From a virus, in IMG/VR virus record IMGVR_UViG_3300046727_000310, positions 1-50,306 of that record: 50,306 nucleotides of DNA. One strand, given 5' to 3'. Positions within the stretch are counted from its first letter, which is position 1, and the number at the start of each line of letters is the position of its first letter. The notes under the pieces are model-generated. The model searched no databases. It was not told where the DNA came from and was given only the letters and a program-made list of their open reading frames with translations. Made by a program: the position numbers and the translations under genes. This document shows, piece by piece, positions 42,644 through 47,970 of this stretch.

Positions 42644-42828
42644 TCAGCAAGGCCCGCACCATTCAATGTTCTGACAATGGCGATGATTTCACGGTTGATG
42701 TCCTCTTCGAGGATGACAGCTTGGAAGCGGACAGCCATTTCTCTGGCAAAGGCCGCAGGGTCAAAGCGGAGCGTCGCGCAGAGGTGCTCGCCAAGCTTCA
42801 CGGCTGCGACTGGGTCACCAACTACTGA
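42640..42828 (+). CDS. Small protein, 62 residues
   Basis: MISKARTIQCSDNGDDFTVD then VLFEDDSLEADSHFSGKGRR and VKAERRAEVLAKLHGCDWV. ATGA-coupled to the previous gene. Followed three bases after its stop by a hammerhead ribozyme (42832). Acidic middle and basic helix. Unknown function. Confidence 0.6.
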   Translation: MISKARTIQCSDNGDDFTVDVLFEDDSLEADSHFSGKGRRVKAERRAEVLAKLHGCDWVTNY

Positions 42829-42831
42829 ACA

Positions 42832-42883
42832 GGTCGAAACGGCCCCAGGGCCGTCTGGCGGTTAGGCCGTCACTGACGAGACC
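42832..42883 (+). ncRNA. Type II hammerhead ribozyme D
   Basis: GGTC (42832-42835), GAAA (42836-42839), stem III CGGCC/GGCCG around CCAG, T-C at 42854-42855, stem I TGGCGG (42856-42861)/CCGTCA (42867-42872), CTGACGA (42873-42879), GACC (42880-42883). Stem II is the open one, formed by GGTC and GACC. The conserved core CUGANGA, GAAA, A-U closing pair and C17 are all present. Predicted cleavage is between 42855 and 42856. It lies directly after the stop of the gene at 42640. Confidence 0.9.
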
Positions 42884-42897
42884 AGACGAACGAACCA

Positions 42898-42941
42898 GGG
42901 CGCTTTGGCGAGTGTCCGACAACATAGCGAGGACGAAGACT
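42898..42941 (+). promoter_or_regulatory. UGGC-loop hairpin leader, copy 2
   Basis: GGGCGCT (42898-42904), loop TTGGCG, AGTGTCC (42911-42917), spacer gacaacat, AGCGAGGACGAAGACT (42926-42941), ATG at 42942. The AGCGAGGACGA contains the Shine-Dalgarno GAGG. Confidence 0.75.
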
Positions 42942-43106
42942 ATGATTAATCAAGAAGACAAATTTGATGATGCTTGCGACGATGCAACACATGCTGTCAT
43001 AGCGGCATTTGAATGGCTGCCGCTATTGCCAAAAGACGAAAAATTATCGGCTCTTATGTATCGAATAAACGACGCCATTACCGCAATTATGGCGGATTTC
43101 AAATAA
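42942..43106 (+). CDS. Small acidic protein, 54 residues
   Basis: From ATG 42942, MINQEDKFDDACDDATHAVI, then AAFEWLPLLPKDEKLSALMY. The open frame back to 42912 runs through the leader and is not used. Preceded by the stereotyped leader and followed at once by structured RNA element 1. Unknown function. Confidence 0.6.
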   Translation: MINQEDKFDDACDDATHAVIAAFEWLPLLPKDEKLSALMYRINDAITAIMADFK

Positions 43107-43163
43107 CGGATTGATTGCAGCGCATGCCGCTCCATGGGGGCGGCATGGTCGGCGATCATGCCG
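43107..43163 (+). ncRNA. Unassigned structured RNA element, copy 1
   Basis: Starts right after the stop codon. Outer pairs CGG (43107-43109) with CCG (43161-43163). P1 TGATTGC (43112-43118) with GCGATCA (43152-43158), one T-G pair. Left joint AGCGC. P2 ATGCCGC (43124-43130) with GCGGCAT (43140-43146), loop TCCATGGGG. Right joint GGTCG. Copy 2 at 43735 shows the same helices with different paired bases, so the fold is supported by compensating changes. It sits in the slot that holds hammerheads after other genes. It lacks CUGANGA and GAAA, and no known ribozyme class is recognised. Confidence 0.65.
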
Positions 43164-43206
43164 GGACATCTTGGCGGATGTCCAACAACATAAGCGAGGA
43201 CGAACG
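43164..43206 (+). promoter_or_regulatory. UGGC-loop hairpin leader, copy 3
   Basis: GGACATC (43164-43170), loop TTGGCG, GATGTCC (43177-43183), spacer aacaacata, AGCGAGGACGAACG (43193-43206), ATG 43207. A perfect 7-bp stem. Confidence 0.75.
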
Positions 43207-43734
43207 ATGACTACCTTAACGAAGCTCGACATTACTGCATTGCGCAAGTGCGACGACATTTGCGTGCATCTGAACAGCAAGAGCCCGGACGGCCTGGTGC
43301 GCGCGATCAAGCGCAAGGGTTATGGCAACCCCGATCCGTTTGCGACGGACATAGAGCACAATGTCACGGCTAAGGTGGAGATTGATACCTCGCGCGGGCG
43401 CGAAGCGATGAAAGCCGGCGACGTGCAATGCTTTGCGATGATCGGTGTCTATCACTCGCAGCATACTAGCGCGTCGTGCATCCTCAAGACATTGCGCGCC
43501 GATGACGAGATCACATTCCGATTTTATCCGGACGCCCACACGAACGGATATGTCGCGATGGGCGGGTTACATGCCGATGCGCTCTACTTGGACGTTCGGC
43601 GCGAGGGCAAGGTCATTGCGCGCTGGGAACTGGATATATCGATCACGCCGGCCAATTCCGCTCGCATGTGTCGCGGGGTTCCAAATGCTGAGAGCTATGC
43701 GCGCGATGCCAGCGAAGCACGGCAGGTAGCGTAA
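43207..43734 (+). CDS. Hypothetical protein, 175 residues
   Basis: From ATG 43207, MTTLTKLDITALRKCDDICV. Upstream codons of the open frame lie in the leader RNA. Mixed beta/alpha: VTAKVEIDTSRGREAMKAGD, YHSQHTSASCILKTLRADD, TNGYVAMGGLHADALYLDV. This looks like a compact cytoplasmic domain. No family recognised. It follows element 1 and precedes element 2. Confidence 0.65.
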   Translation: MTTLTKLDITALRKCDDICVHLNSKSPDGLVRAIKRKGYGNPDPFATDIEHNVTAKVEIDTSRGREAMKAGDVQCFAMIGVYHSQHTSASCILKTLRADDEITFRFYPDAHTNGYVAMGGLHADALYLDVRREGKVIARWELDISITPANSARMCRGVPNAESYARDASEARQVA

Positions 43735-43792
43735 GGCGTGATTGCAGTTGATGGGCGCTCCATTGCGGGCGCCTATCGGCGGCAATCAAGCC
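43735..43792 (+). ncRNA. Unassigned structured RNA element, copy 2
   Basis: Starts right after the stop codon. Outer pairs GGC (43735-43737) with GCC (43790-43792). P1 TGATTGC (43739-43745) with GCAATCA (43782-43788). Left joint AGTTG. P2 ATGGGCGC (43751-43758) with GCGCCTAT (43769-43776), loop TCCATTGCGG. Right joint CGGCG. Compared with copy 1 the outer triplet and P2 change on both strands while pairing is kept. TGATTGCAG, the CGC-TCCAT loop start and the trailing GCCGG are the conserved bases. Class unknown. Confidence 0.65.
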
Positions 43793-43794
43793 GG

Positions 43795-43835
43795 CCCTCT
43801 TTGGCGAGAGGGAAACACAGCGAGGACGAAGAACC
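43795..43835 (+). promoter_or_regulatory. UGGC-loop hairpin leader, copy 4
   Basis: CCCTCT (43795-43800), loop TTGGCG, AGAGGG (43807-43812), spacer aaacac, AGCGAGGACGAAGAACC, ATG 43836. Confidence 0.75.
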
Positions 43836-44297
43836 ATGTCTGCTTTCGTAGTCTCCCACGACCATATCGACGCGCTGCTTTCGTTTGCTAAGGACAAGCG
43901 GATGAAAGACCAGCTCGGCTATTTTATCCAGCCTAGCAAGGCTGGATTGTTTGATTGGACCGACATCGGCCGCGTTCTACTAGCGGAGAACGAGCGCTCG
44001 GTCTGCCATCGTTACCCGGATTGTGGGCCTGGCAACATGCCGGGCAAGATCGGTGAGGACGCGAGCGCCTATGCGTTCCGGTATTTCGAGCCGTTCGTCC
44101 ACATGCAGCACACGAAGCGCTGCGTTTGGGTAATCAAGAATTGCGATTGCTTCGACTATCAGGCTTGCGAGACCGACGATTATAGGCAGACGGTCGCGCA
44201 CCGGATAATTGCGGCAATCCGCGCGGCGGCAATCCGCGGCTTGCCCGATTACGAGACCGCGCCCTGGGGGATAGATCGCGGTCGATCGGCGGCATAA
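43836..44297 (+). CDS. Hypothetical protein, 153 residues
   Basis: MSAFVVSHDHIDALLSFAKD, then KAGLFDWTDIGRVLLAENER, YAFRYFEPFVHMQHTKRCVW, CFDYQACETDDYRQTVAHR, ending PDYETAPWGIDRG. The pattern HDHIDALLSFA and the C-terminal DYETAPWGI occur in a widespread phage/plasmid family of unknown function. Good composition. Its TAA abuts hammerhead B. Confidence 0.7.
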   Translation: MSAFVVSHDHIDALLSFAKDKRMKDQLGYFIQPSKAGLFDWTDIGRVLLAENERSVCHRYPDCGPGNMPGKIGEDASAYAFRYFEPFVHMQHTKRCVWVIKNCDCFDYQACETDDYRQTVAHRIIAAIRAAAIRGLPDYETAPWGIDRGRSAA

Positions 44298-44357
44298 GGA
44301 CGAAACCGGGCACTTTGTTGTGCCCGGTCGCGCCGTGATGCGGCGCCTGACGAGTCC
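44298..44357 (+). ncRNA. Type II hammerhead ribozyme B
   Basis: GGAC (44298-44301), GAAA (44302-44305), stem III CCGGGCAC (44306-44313)/GTGCCCGG (44320-44327), T-C (44328-44329), stem I GCGCCG (44330-44335)/CGGCGC (44341-44346) around TGATG, CTGACGA (44347-44353), GTCC (44354-44357). Both hairpins are perfect and the core is complete. Cleavage predicted between 44329 and 44330. It begins at the base after the TAA of the previous gene. Confidence 0.95.
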
Positions 44358-44389
44358 AGATGACCCAGCTCAATGCGAGGACGAGGACA

Positions 44390-44617
44390 ATGCCTAGCAA
44401 ATCTGAATTGAAGCACATAGACCGCGCGCACGACAAAGTAACCAAGCTCGATCGAATCATTGCGCTGGCGCAGCAAGACGCGGACCGCACCGGCAAGACG
44501 CTACTGATATTCAATCTCAACCCCTACTCGCCGCTGTACGTCATCCGCAATTTTACGGTTGCCGGCGCCAACAGCCGCGAGCTTGTGCGCGTGGTGACGC
44601 CGGGAGGTGTGTCATGA
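44390..44617 (+). CDS. Small helical protein, 75 residues
   Basis: From ATG 44390, MPSKSELKHIDRAHDKVTKL then DRIIALAQQDADRTGKTLLI and FNLNPYSPLYVIRNFTVAG. It is preceded by a shorter leader (CTC-AATGC-GAG then GACGAGGACA). Stop overlaps the next start (44614-44617). Confidence 0.65.
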   Translation: MPSKSELKHIDRAHDKVTKLDRIIALAQQDADRTGKTLLIFNLNPYSPLYVIRNFTVAGANSRELVRVVTPGGVS

Positions 44618-44817
44618 TGGTAAAGATTTACGATTACGACAACAACGACAACGAAACATTGCGCGGTCAATGTGATTTGCGCGACTGCTTCCCAGACGCT
44701 GCAGAGCATCGTGACCCTGAATACTTCCATGCTCTTTCTGAGTTGACCAAGGCCGGCCGCTATTGGGTTGGCGGTGGCGCCGGGCCGCTTGTGCTGTTGA
44801 TGGCGGTGCGATCATGA
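44614..44817 (+). CDS. Small acidic protein, 67 residues
   Basis: MMVKIYDYDNNDNETLRGQC, then DLRDCFPDAAEHRDPEYFHA and LSELTKAGRYWVGGGAGPLV. Coupled by ATGA at both ends. Unknown function. Confidence 0.65.
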   Translation: MMVKIYDYDNNDNETLRGQCDLRDCFPDAAEHRDPEYFHALSELTKAGRYWVGGGAGPLVLLMAVRS

Positions 44818-44999
44818 AAACAGATCAAGGCCCACCGACGCAGGCCGAGGTTGAGGCCATCTCGCGCGAGCTGACCGAGGCGCACCCGGGACGCTCTTCC
44901 ACCACCGCCGACCTATGCCACCGCGCCGCTGTCATGATCGCGCGGCTCGAGCGGGCCTGGCTGGAGGCTCGCGACCACAAGGACGAAACGGGGAACTGA
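44814..44999 (+). CDS. Small helical protein, 61 residues
   Basis: MKTDQGPPTQAEVEAISREL, then TEAHPGRSSTTADLCHRAAV and MIARLERAWLEARDHKDETG-N. Its last codons (from 44981) are also the 5' part of hammerhead C, so the ribozyme and the gene share bases. Unknown function. Confidence 0.65.
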   Translation: MKTDQGPPTQAEVEAISRELTEAHPGRSSTTADLCHRAAVMIARLERAWLEARDHKDETGN

Positions 45000-45037
45000 T
45001 CTCCCCGTCCTGCCGTGACGCGGCAGCTGATGAGTCC
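44981..45037 (+). ncRNA. Type II hammerhead ribozyme C, overlapping the gene end
   Basis: GGAC (44981-44984), GAAA (44985-44988), stem III CGGGGA (44989-44994)/TCCCCG (45002-45007), T-C (45008-45009), stem I CTGCCG (45010-45015)/CGGCAG (45021-45026) around TGACG, CTGATGA (45027-45033), GTCC (45034-45037). Cleavage predicted between 45009 and 45010, ten bases after the TGA at 44997-44999. The first 19 bases are coding. Confidence 0.95.
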
Positions 45038-45050
45038 AGTAGACCCAACC

Positions 45051-45086
45051 GCCGCATGGCGCGGCACATAGCAAGGACCAACGAAC
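45051..45086 (+). promoter_or_regulatory. UGGC-loop hairpin leader, copy 6
   Basis: GCCGC (45051-45055), loop ATGGC, GCGGC (45061-45065), spacer acat, AGCAAGGACCAACGAAC, ATG 45087. One base differs from AGCGAGGA. Confidence 0.7.
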
Positions 45087-45401
45087 ATGATGAAACGATT
45101 ATTGCTTGCAAGCACGCTGCTGTTGCCTGTTGCGGCGCATGCGACCCCGCTGGACCAGGCGAACACGCTCGCCTTTATAAAGGAGGCAATGGCAACTTGT
45201 CTGGCGGGAATGAACAACAACAACGCTTATTGCAGTTGTTACGTCCTCGCCGCCGCCAACCGGAGCACGATGGAGGACGGCACATACTTCATCGCAAACG
45301 GAAAACTTCCGGCCGATTACGTCGAGCGCGTTGCCAAGCCATCAATAGCGGATTGCCTGAAGCCACCCGTATCCGACAAAAATTGGTGGCAAGTCTGGTA
45401 A
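45087..45401 (+). CDS. Secreted small Cys-containing protein
   Basis: 104 residues. Signal peptide MMKRLLLASTLLLPVAAHAT (residues 1-20). The mature part has Cys in ATCLAG, AYCSCYVL and IADCLK, and Trp at the end (NWWQVW). Four Cys in the periplasm suggest disulfides. It could act on the envelope. Unknown function. Good ribosome leader upstream. Confidence 0.7.
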   Translation: MMKRLLLASTLLLPVAAHATPLDQANTLAFIKEAMATCLAGMNNNNAYCSCYVLAAANRSTMEDGTYFIANGKLPADYVERVAKPSIADCLKPPVSDKNWWQVW

Positions 45402-45411
45402 ACGGCGGGGC

Positions 45412-45514
45412 GGGCCGGCGGGATTGGCGTCCCGGCCGGCCCTATCCTTCCGCGGGCTAGGCTGCCGCGAGGACCGAAGCAGCCGGCCCGGCGGACGGAA
45501 TGATTAAACATTAA
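45412..45514 (+). other. Leader without a gene (vestigial)
   Basis: A strong hairpin with the same TTGGCG loop (45412-45423 with 45430-45442, one bulge), then GCGAGGACCGAAG at 45467-45479, as in the other leaders, and an ATG at 45500 that opens only four codons (M-I-K-H, TAA at 45512-45514). It looks like the leader of a lost gene. A 14-bp palindrome, GCGCCATATGGCGC, follows at 45532-45545. Confidence 0.5.
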
Positions 45515-45568
45515 CAGAGGCCGCCGCTCTTGCGCCATATGGCGCTGTGCGCAATATTACCGGAACCG

Positions 45569-45613
45569 GGGCGGCCTTGGCGGGCGCCCGCAACAAGCGA
45601 GGACGATAAAACA
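45569..45613 (+). promoter_or_regulatory. UGGC-loop hairpin leader, copy 7
   Basis: GGGCG-G-CC (45569-45576) pairs with GG-CGCCC (45583-45589) around TTGGCG with one bulged G, spacer gcaaca, AGCGAGGACGATAAAACA, ATG 45614. Confidence 0.7.
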
Positions 45614-45850
45614 ATGACTGATGATGTCCTGGACTTCTTGCGCGAACGATTTGCGCGTGTGGATAGGCGATTCGACGACATTGAAAAACGGATGGACAGC
45701 ATCGAACACAATGTGCGCGAGCTTTCCTATGGACAGACGGTGCTGACCGAGATGGTGTTGCGGCTCGCCCGCGACATGGTGCAGATGAAGGACATGCTGG
45801 GCCGCCTGGACAACCGGCTCGCGCGCTTGGAGACGGCGACGGCGCCTTGA
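45614..45850 (+). CDS. Coiled-coil protein, 78 residues
   Basis: From ATG 45614, MTDDVLDFLRERFARVDRRF, then DDIEKRMDSIEHNVRELSYG and VQMKDMLGRLDNRLARLETA. Regular heptads over the entire length, as in the protein at 28607. Stop directly before hammerhead A. Confidence 0.7.
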   Translation: MTDDVLDFLRERFARVDRRFDDIEKRMDSIEHNVRELSYGQTVLTEMVLRLARDMVQMKDMLGRLDNRLARLETATAP

Positions 45851-45851
45851 A

Positions 45852-45914
45852 GGACGAAACCGGCGGCTACTAGGCCTTGCCGGTCGCACCGTGAATGCGG
45901 TGCCTGACGAGTCC
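45852..45914 (+). ncRNA. Type II hammerhead ribozyme A
   Basis: GGAC (45852-45855), GAAA (45856-45859), stem III CCGGC (45860-45864)/GCCGG (45879-45883), T-C (45884-45885), stem I GCACCG (45886-45891)/CGGTGC (45898-45903) around TGAATG, CTGACGA (45904-45910), GTCC (45911-45914). Cleavage predicted between 45885 and 45886. Stem II may extend (GAA upstream with TTC after a two-base bulge AG). Confidence 0.95.
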
Positions 45915-45932
45915 AGTTCCGACTCTAACGAA

Positions 45933-45969
45933 CGCCGCATTGGCGCGGCGCACAAGCGAGGACGAAACC
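45933..45969 (+). promoter_or_regulatory. UGGC-loop hairpin leader, copy 8
   Basis: CGCCGC (45933-45938), loop ATTGGC, GCGGCG (45945-45950), spacer caca, AGCGAGGACGAAACC, ATG 45970. The last part, GGACGAAACC, is identical to the 5' start of hammerheads A and B. Confidence 0.75.
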
Positions 45970-46089
45970 ATGAGAACTATCCTTACCGTGCTGTCGATTG
46001 TTGCTGGTCTTGCTGCGGCTACGGCGCCGGCGCACGCCGATTGCCGCTGGGAATGGAACGGCAATGGCTGGCAGCAAATCTGCCGCTGA
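45970..46089 (+). CDS. Secreted peptide, 39 residues
   Basis: Signal peptide MRTILTVLSIVAGLAAATAP-AHA, then a very short mature part (DCRWEWNGNGWQQICR) with two Cys. ATG 45970 follows the leader. Small secreted peptides of this type occur in rhizobia and phages. Function unknown. Confidence 0.65.
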   Translation: MRTILTVLSIVAGLAAATAPAHADCRWEWNGNGWQQICR

Positions 46090-46093
46090 TTGA

Positions 46094-46136
46094 CGTTTCG
46101 CCTCCGCGCATCCTCCGGGGTGCGCGGCACGAAACG
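46094..46136 (+). ncRNA. Two-part hairpin after the secreted peptide gene
   Basis: CGTTTCG (46094-46100) pairs with CGAAACG (46130-46136). Inside, CCGCGCA (46104-46110) pairs with TGCGCGG (46121-46127), loop TCCTCCGGGG. It occupies the same slot as the ribozymes and elements 1 and 2, and its loop resembles theirs (TCC...GG). A diverged third element or a terminator-like structure. No T-run follows. Confidence 0.5.
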
Positions 46137-46155
46137 CCAAGGAGCACTAACTCGA

Positions 46156-46356
46156 ATGACCGTCATGATGGCAAAGCTCTACGCTGCATTGCGGGCCGGC
46201 AACGTGCCGGACGAGATAGCGCGCGCCGCTGCCGAAGAGGCCGCCGGCTATGAAAACCGGGCCGGCAAGATCGAAACTGATCTGACGGTCTTGAAATGGA
46301 TGGTCGGCACCAACATGGCGATGACAAGCGCAATCCTGTTCAAGATGTTTGCTTGA
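46156..46356 (+). CDS. Small membrane-anchored helical protein
   Basis: 66 residues from ATG 46156 (AAGGAG about 12 bases upstream). Helical MTVMMAKLYAALRAGNVPDE, IARAAAEEAAGYENRAGKIE, TDLTVLKWMVGTNMAMTSAI and hydrophobic end LFKMFA. This is the pattern of short coiled-coil proteins with a C-terminal membrane anchor in alphaproteobacteria. Confidence 0.65.
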   Translation: MTVMMAKLYAALRAGNVPDEIARAAAEEAAGYENRAGKIETDLTVLKWMVGTNMAMTSAILFKMFA

Positions 46357-46374
46357 AAGTGCCCAGAGGACCAA

Positions 46375-46605
46375 ATGCCAGACATCGATCCAATTGACGC
46401 GCGCGAGCAGACCGTTCGCATCGACAAGATGCTGACGGAGATCCATCGCAACTTTGCCGAATCGGATCGCCGACACCAGGAAATGCGCCATGCGCCGTGG
46501 CAAGTTCGGGACTATGTCCCCGCATTTGCCGGCATGACCGCAGGCGCCGCGCTGTTGGCGGCCGGCGTCGCGCTCGGCGCCACAATCGTAAAACTGTTTG
46601 GGTGA
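46375..46605 (+). CDS. Small membrane protein, 76 residues
   Basis: Helical front MPDIDPIDAREQTVRIDKML, then a membrane segment near the end (MTAGAALLAAGVALGATIVKLFG). Small holin-like proteins have one such segment, but no lysis context is visible here. Starts 18 bases after the previous stop. Confidence 0.6.
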   Translation: MPDIDPIDAREQTVRIDKMLTEIHRNFAESDRRHQEMRHAPWQVRDYVPAFAGMTAGAALLAAGVALGATIVKLFG

Positions 46606-46610
46606 CCGAA

Positions 46611-46835
46611 ATGAAATACGAGGACGACCTCTCGGAAGTTGAACTCTTTGAATTAGAGCTCTCGCAAGCGTATGCGGCAGAAGAGCATGAACGCAACCGC
46701 ACCAATCTGTATGCAGTTCTCACCGTGCTTCTGCTGCTCTTGTCGCCGCTCTTGCTGTGGGCATGGCCCGTTATTGCACCGATTGCATTTGTCGGCTGCA
46801 TGATCGCGTCATCGCGAAGAACCTCGATCAAATGA
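46611..46835 (+). CDS. Small membrane protein with two hydrophobic stretches
   Basis: 74 residues from ATG 46611. Acidic front (MKYEDDLSEVELFELELSQA), then NLYAVLTVLLLLLSPLLLWA and WPVIAPIAFVGCMIASS. It could be a holin, but this is not established. Overlaps the next start by ATGA. Confidence 0.6.
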   Translation: MKYEDDLSEVELFELELSQAYAAEEHERNRTNLYAVLTVLLLLLSPLLLWAWPVIAPIAFVGCMIASSRRTSIK

Positions 46836-47194
46836 CCGCCGAAATCGAGCGGCTGCGCGCCGAACGCGATGACCTGATGAAGGCCAACGCGCTGTTGCAC
46901 GCGCTGATCGGCAACCGCGAGGCCGAGATCGAACGGCTTAAGACTGACAAAGACGTGCTCCACTACTCGCAGGAGCGCAATGCCGCTTACGAGCGTGATA
47001 TTGCTGCGCTGGAGGCCGAGATCGAACGGCTGCGGATCGACTTGGCCACCTATAGCAAAGAAACAGAGGCGACCGAAAACCGCATTATCGATGCGGAGTT
47101 CAAAGCACAAGAGTTGAAGGCCGAGATCAGGCAGCTGTGGGCGGTGATCAAGGGCTTCGTAAAATACACCCTTGAGCAGAAATCCCCACCCTAG
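46832..47194 (+). CDS. Coiled-coil protein, 120 residues
   Basis: From ATG 46832, MTAEIERLRAERDDLMKANA, then EAEIERLKTDKDVLHYSQER and AALEAEIERLRIDLATYSKE, all heptad repeats, with a hydrophobic C-terminal helix. A scaffold or spanin-like role is conceivable, not shown. It is the last rightward gene and meets the leftward terminase operon at 47197. Confidence 0.65.
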   Translation: MTAEIERLRAERDDLMKANALLHALIGNREAEIERLKTDKDVLHYSQERNAAYERDIAALEAEIERLRIDLATYSKETEATENRIIDAEFKAQELKAEIRQLWAVIKGFVKYTLEQKSPP

Positions 47195-47196
47195 AC

Positions 47197-47967
47197 TTAC
47201 TTCTCCCGGCGCAGGAATGCCGGTATGTCCGGCAGCTCGAACGGAGCGACAGCCGCCTTGGAGGGCTTCGCGGCTGGCTCGGGTGGCAGTTGCGGCCTCG
47301 GCTTCTCGGCTGGCGCCATGGCCACCGGGGTGACCTGGGTGACCGGGATGTTGAGCGGATTGGGATTGCGAACCGGGCTCCCCCGCTTGTGCTGCGGTAT
47401 GACTACCGGCGCCTCGGGGTTAAGTTCGTTATGCCGGCCGACCCAATTGCGGATCGTCTGCTTCGGTATCCCGAATTGATCCGCAAGCTCGGCCGGATGC
47501 TTCCCGGAGCGGACCAATTCCACGACTTGCCGCTTGAATGCCGGCCAGCCGATCTTCGGCCGCCGCACCTGCCGCACCCCCAGCTCGGCCCGTCTTTTCT
47601 CGTCGGCGGTCGGCGGCTTCTTGTGCCGGGCATCGCGGCAGAAGCCATGCACCTGCTCGCGGTAGCCGCCCGCCGTTATGCCGTGGATGCGGTGCGACGA
47701 CCACCCGAGCTCGATCATGATCTTGGTCAGCCGCTGGTAGTGCTCGTTCTTGCGCTTGCCCATCGGCACCTTGAGGATGTCGAGCAACGACTGCGCCGTG
47801 ACCCGCTCGATCCCGTCATGATCGACCACCCCCTTGGCCCGCTCGAGGATCGGCACCCAGACGTCGGCGTTGCGGTTCTCCAGCCGCACCTTCTCGGAAT
47901 CAAGCCGCTCCAGCCACGACAACGGAAAGTTCGGGACTAGGTCGTCGCCTTGCTGTGCATCGCTCAT
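47197..47967 (-). CDS. HTH protein, possible small-terminase or VapE-type
   Basis: 256 residues. The N-terminal half is helical (LDILKVPMGKRKNEHYQRLT, KIMIELGWSSHRIHGITAGG), with similarity to the C-terminal part of VapE-type primases. The middle shows a homeodomain-like HTH (FKRQVVELVRSGKHPAELADQFGIPKQTIRN). The C-terminus is Pro-rich. Small terminases often carry such HTHs, and a terminase large subunit is three genes upstream, but the order is unusual. Function uncertain. Confidence 0.55.
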   Translation of the reverse strand: MSDAQQGDDLVPNFPLSWLERLDSEKVRLENRNADVWVPILERAKGVVDHDGIERVTAQSLLDILKVPMGKRKNEHYQRLTKIMIELGWSSHRIHGITAGGYREQVHGFCRDARHKKPPTADEKRRAELGVRQVRRPKIGWPAFKRQVVELVRSGKHPAELADQFGIPKQTIRNWVGRHNELNPEAPVVIPQHKRGSPVRNPNPLNIPVTQVTPVAMAPAEKPRPQLPPEPAAKPSKAAVAPFELPDIPAFLRREK

Positions 47968-47970
47968 TAG

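Noticed and set aside
43107-43792. Elements 1 and 2 as hammerheads, twister or HDV-like ribozymes
   Set aside because: CTGANGA and GAAA are absent. The twister loop consensus and the nested double pseudoknot of HDV are not met. Left as unassigned.
46375-47194. Holin-spanin lysis cassette
   Set aside because: Small membrane and coiled-coil proteins are present, but no endolysin and no lipobox or spanin signature were seen.
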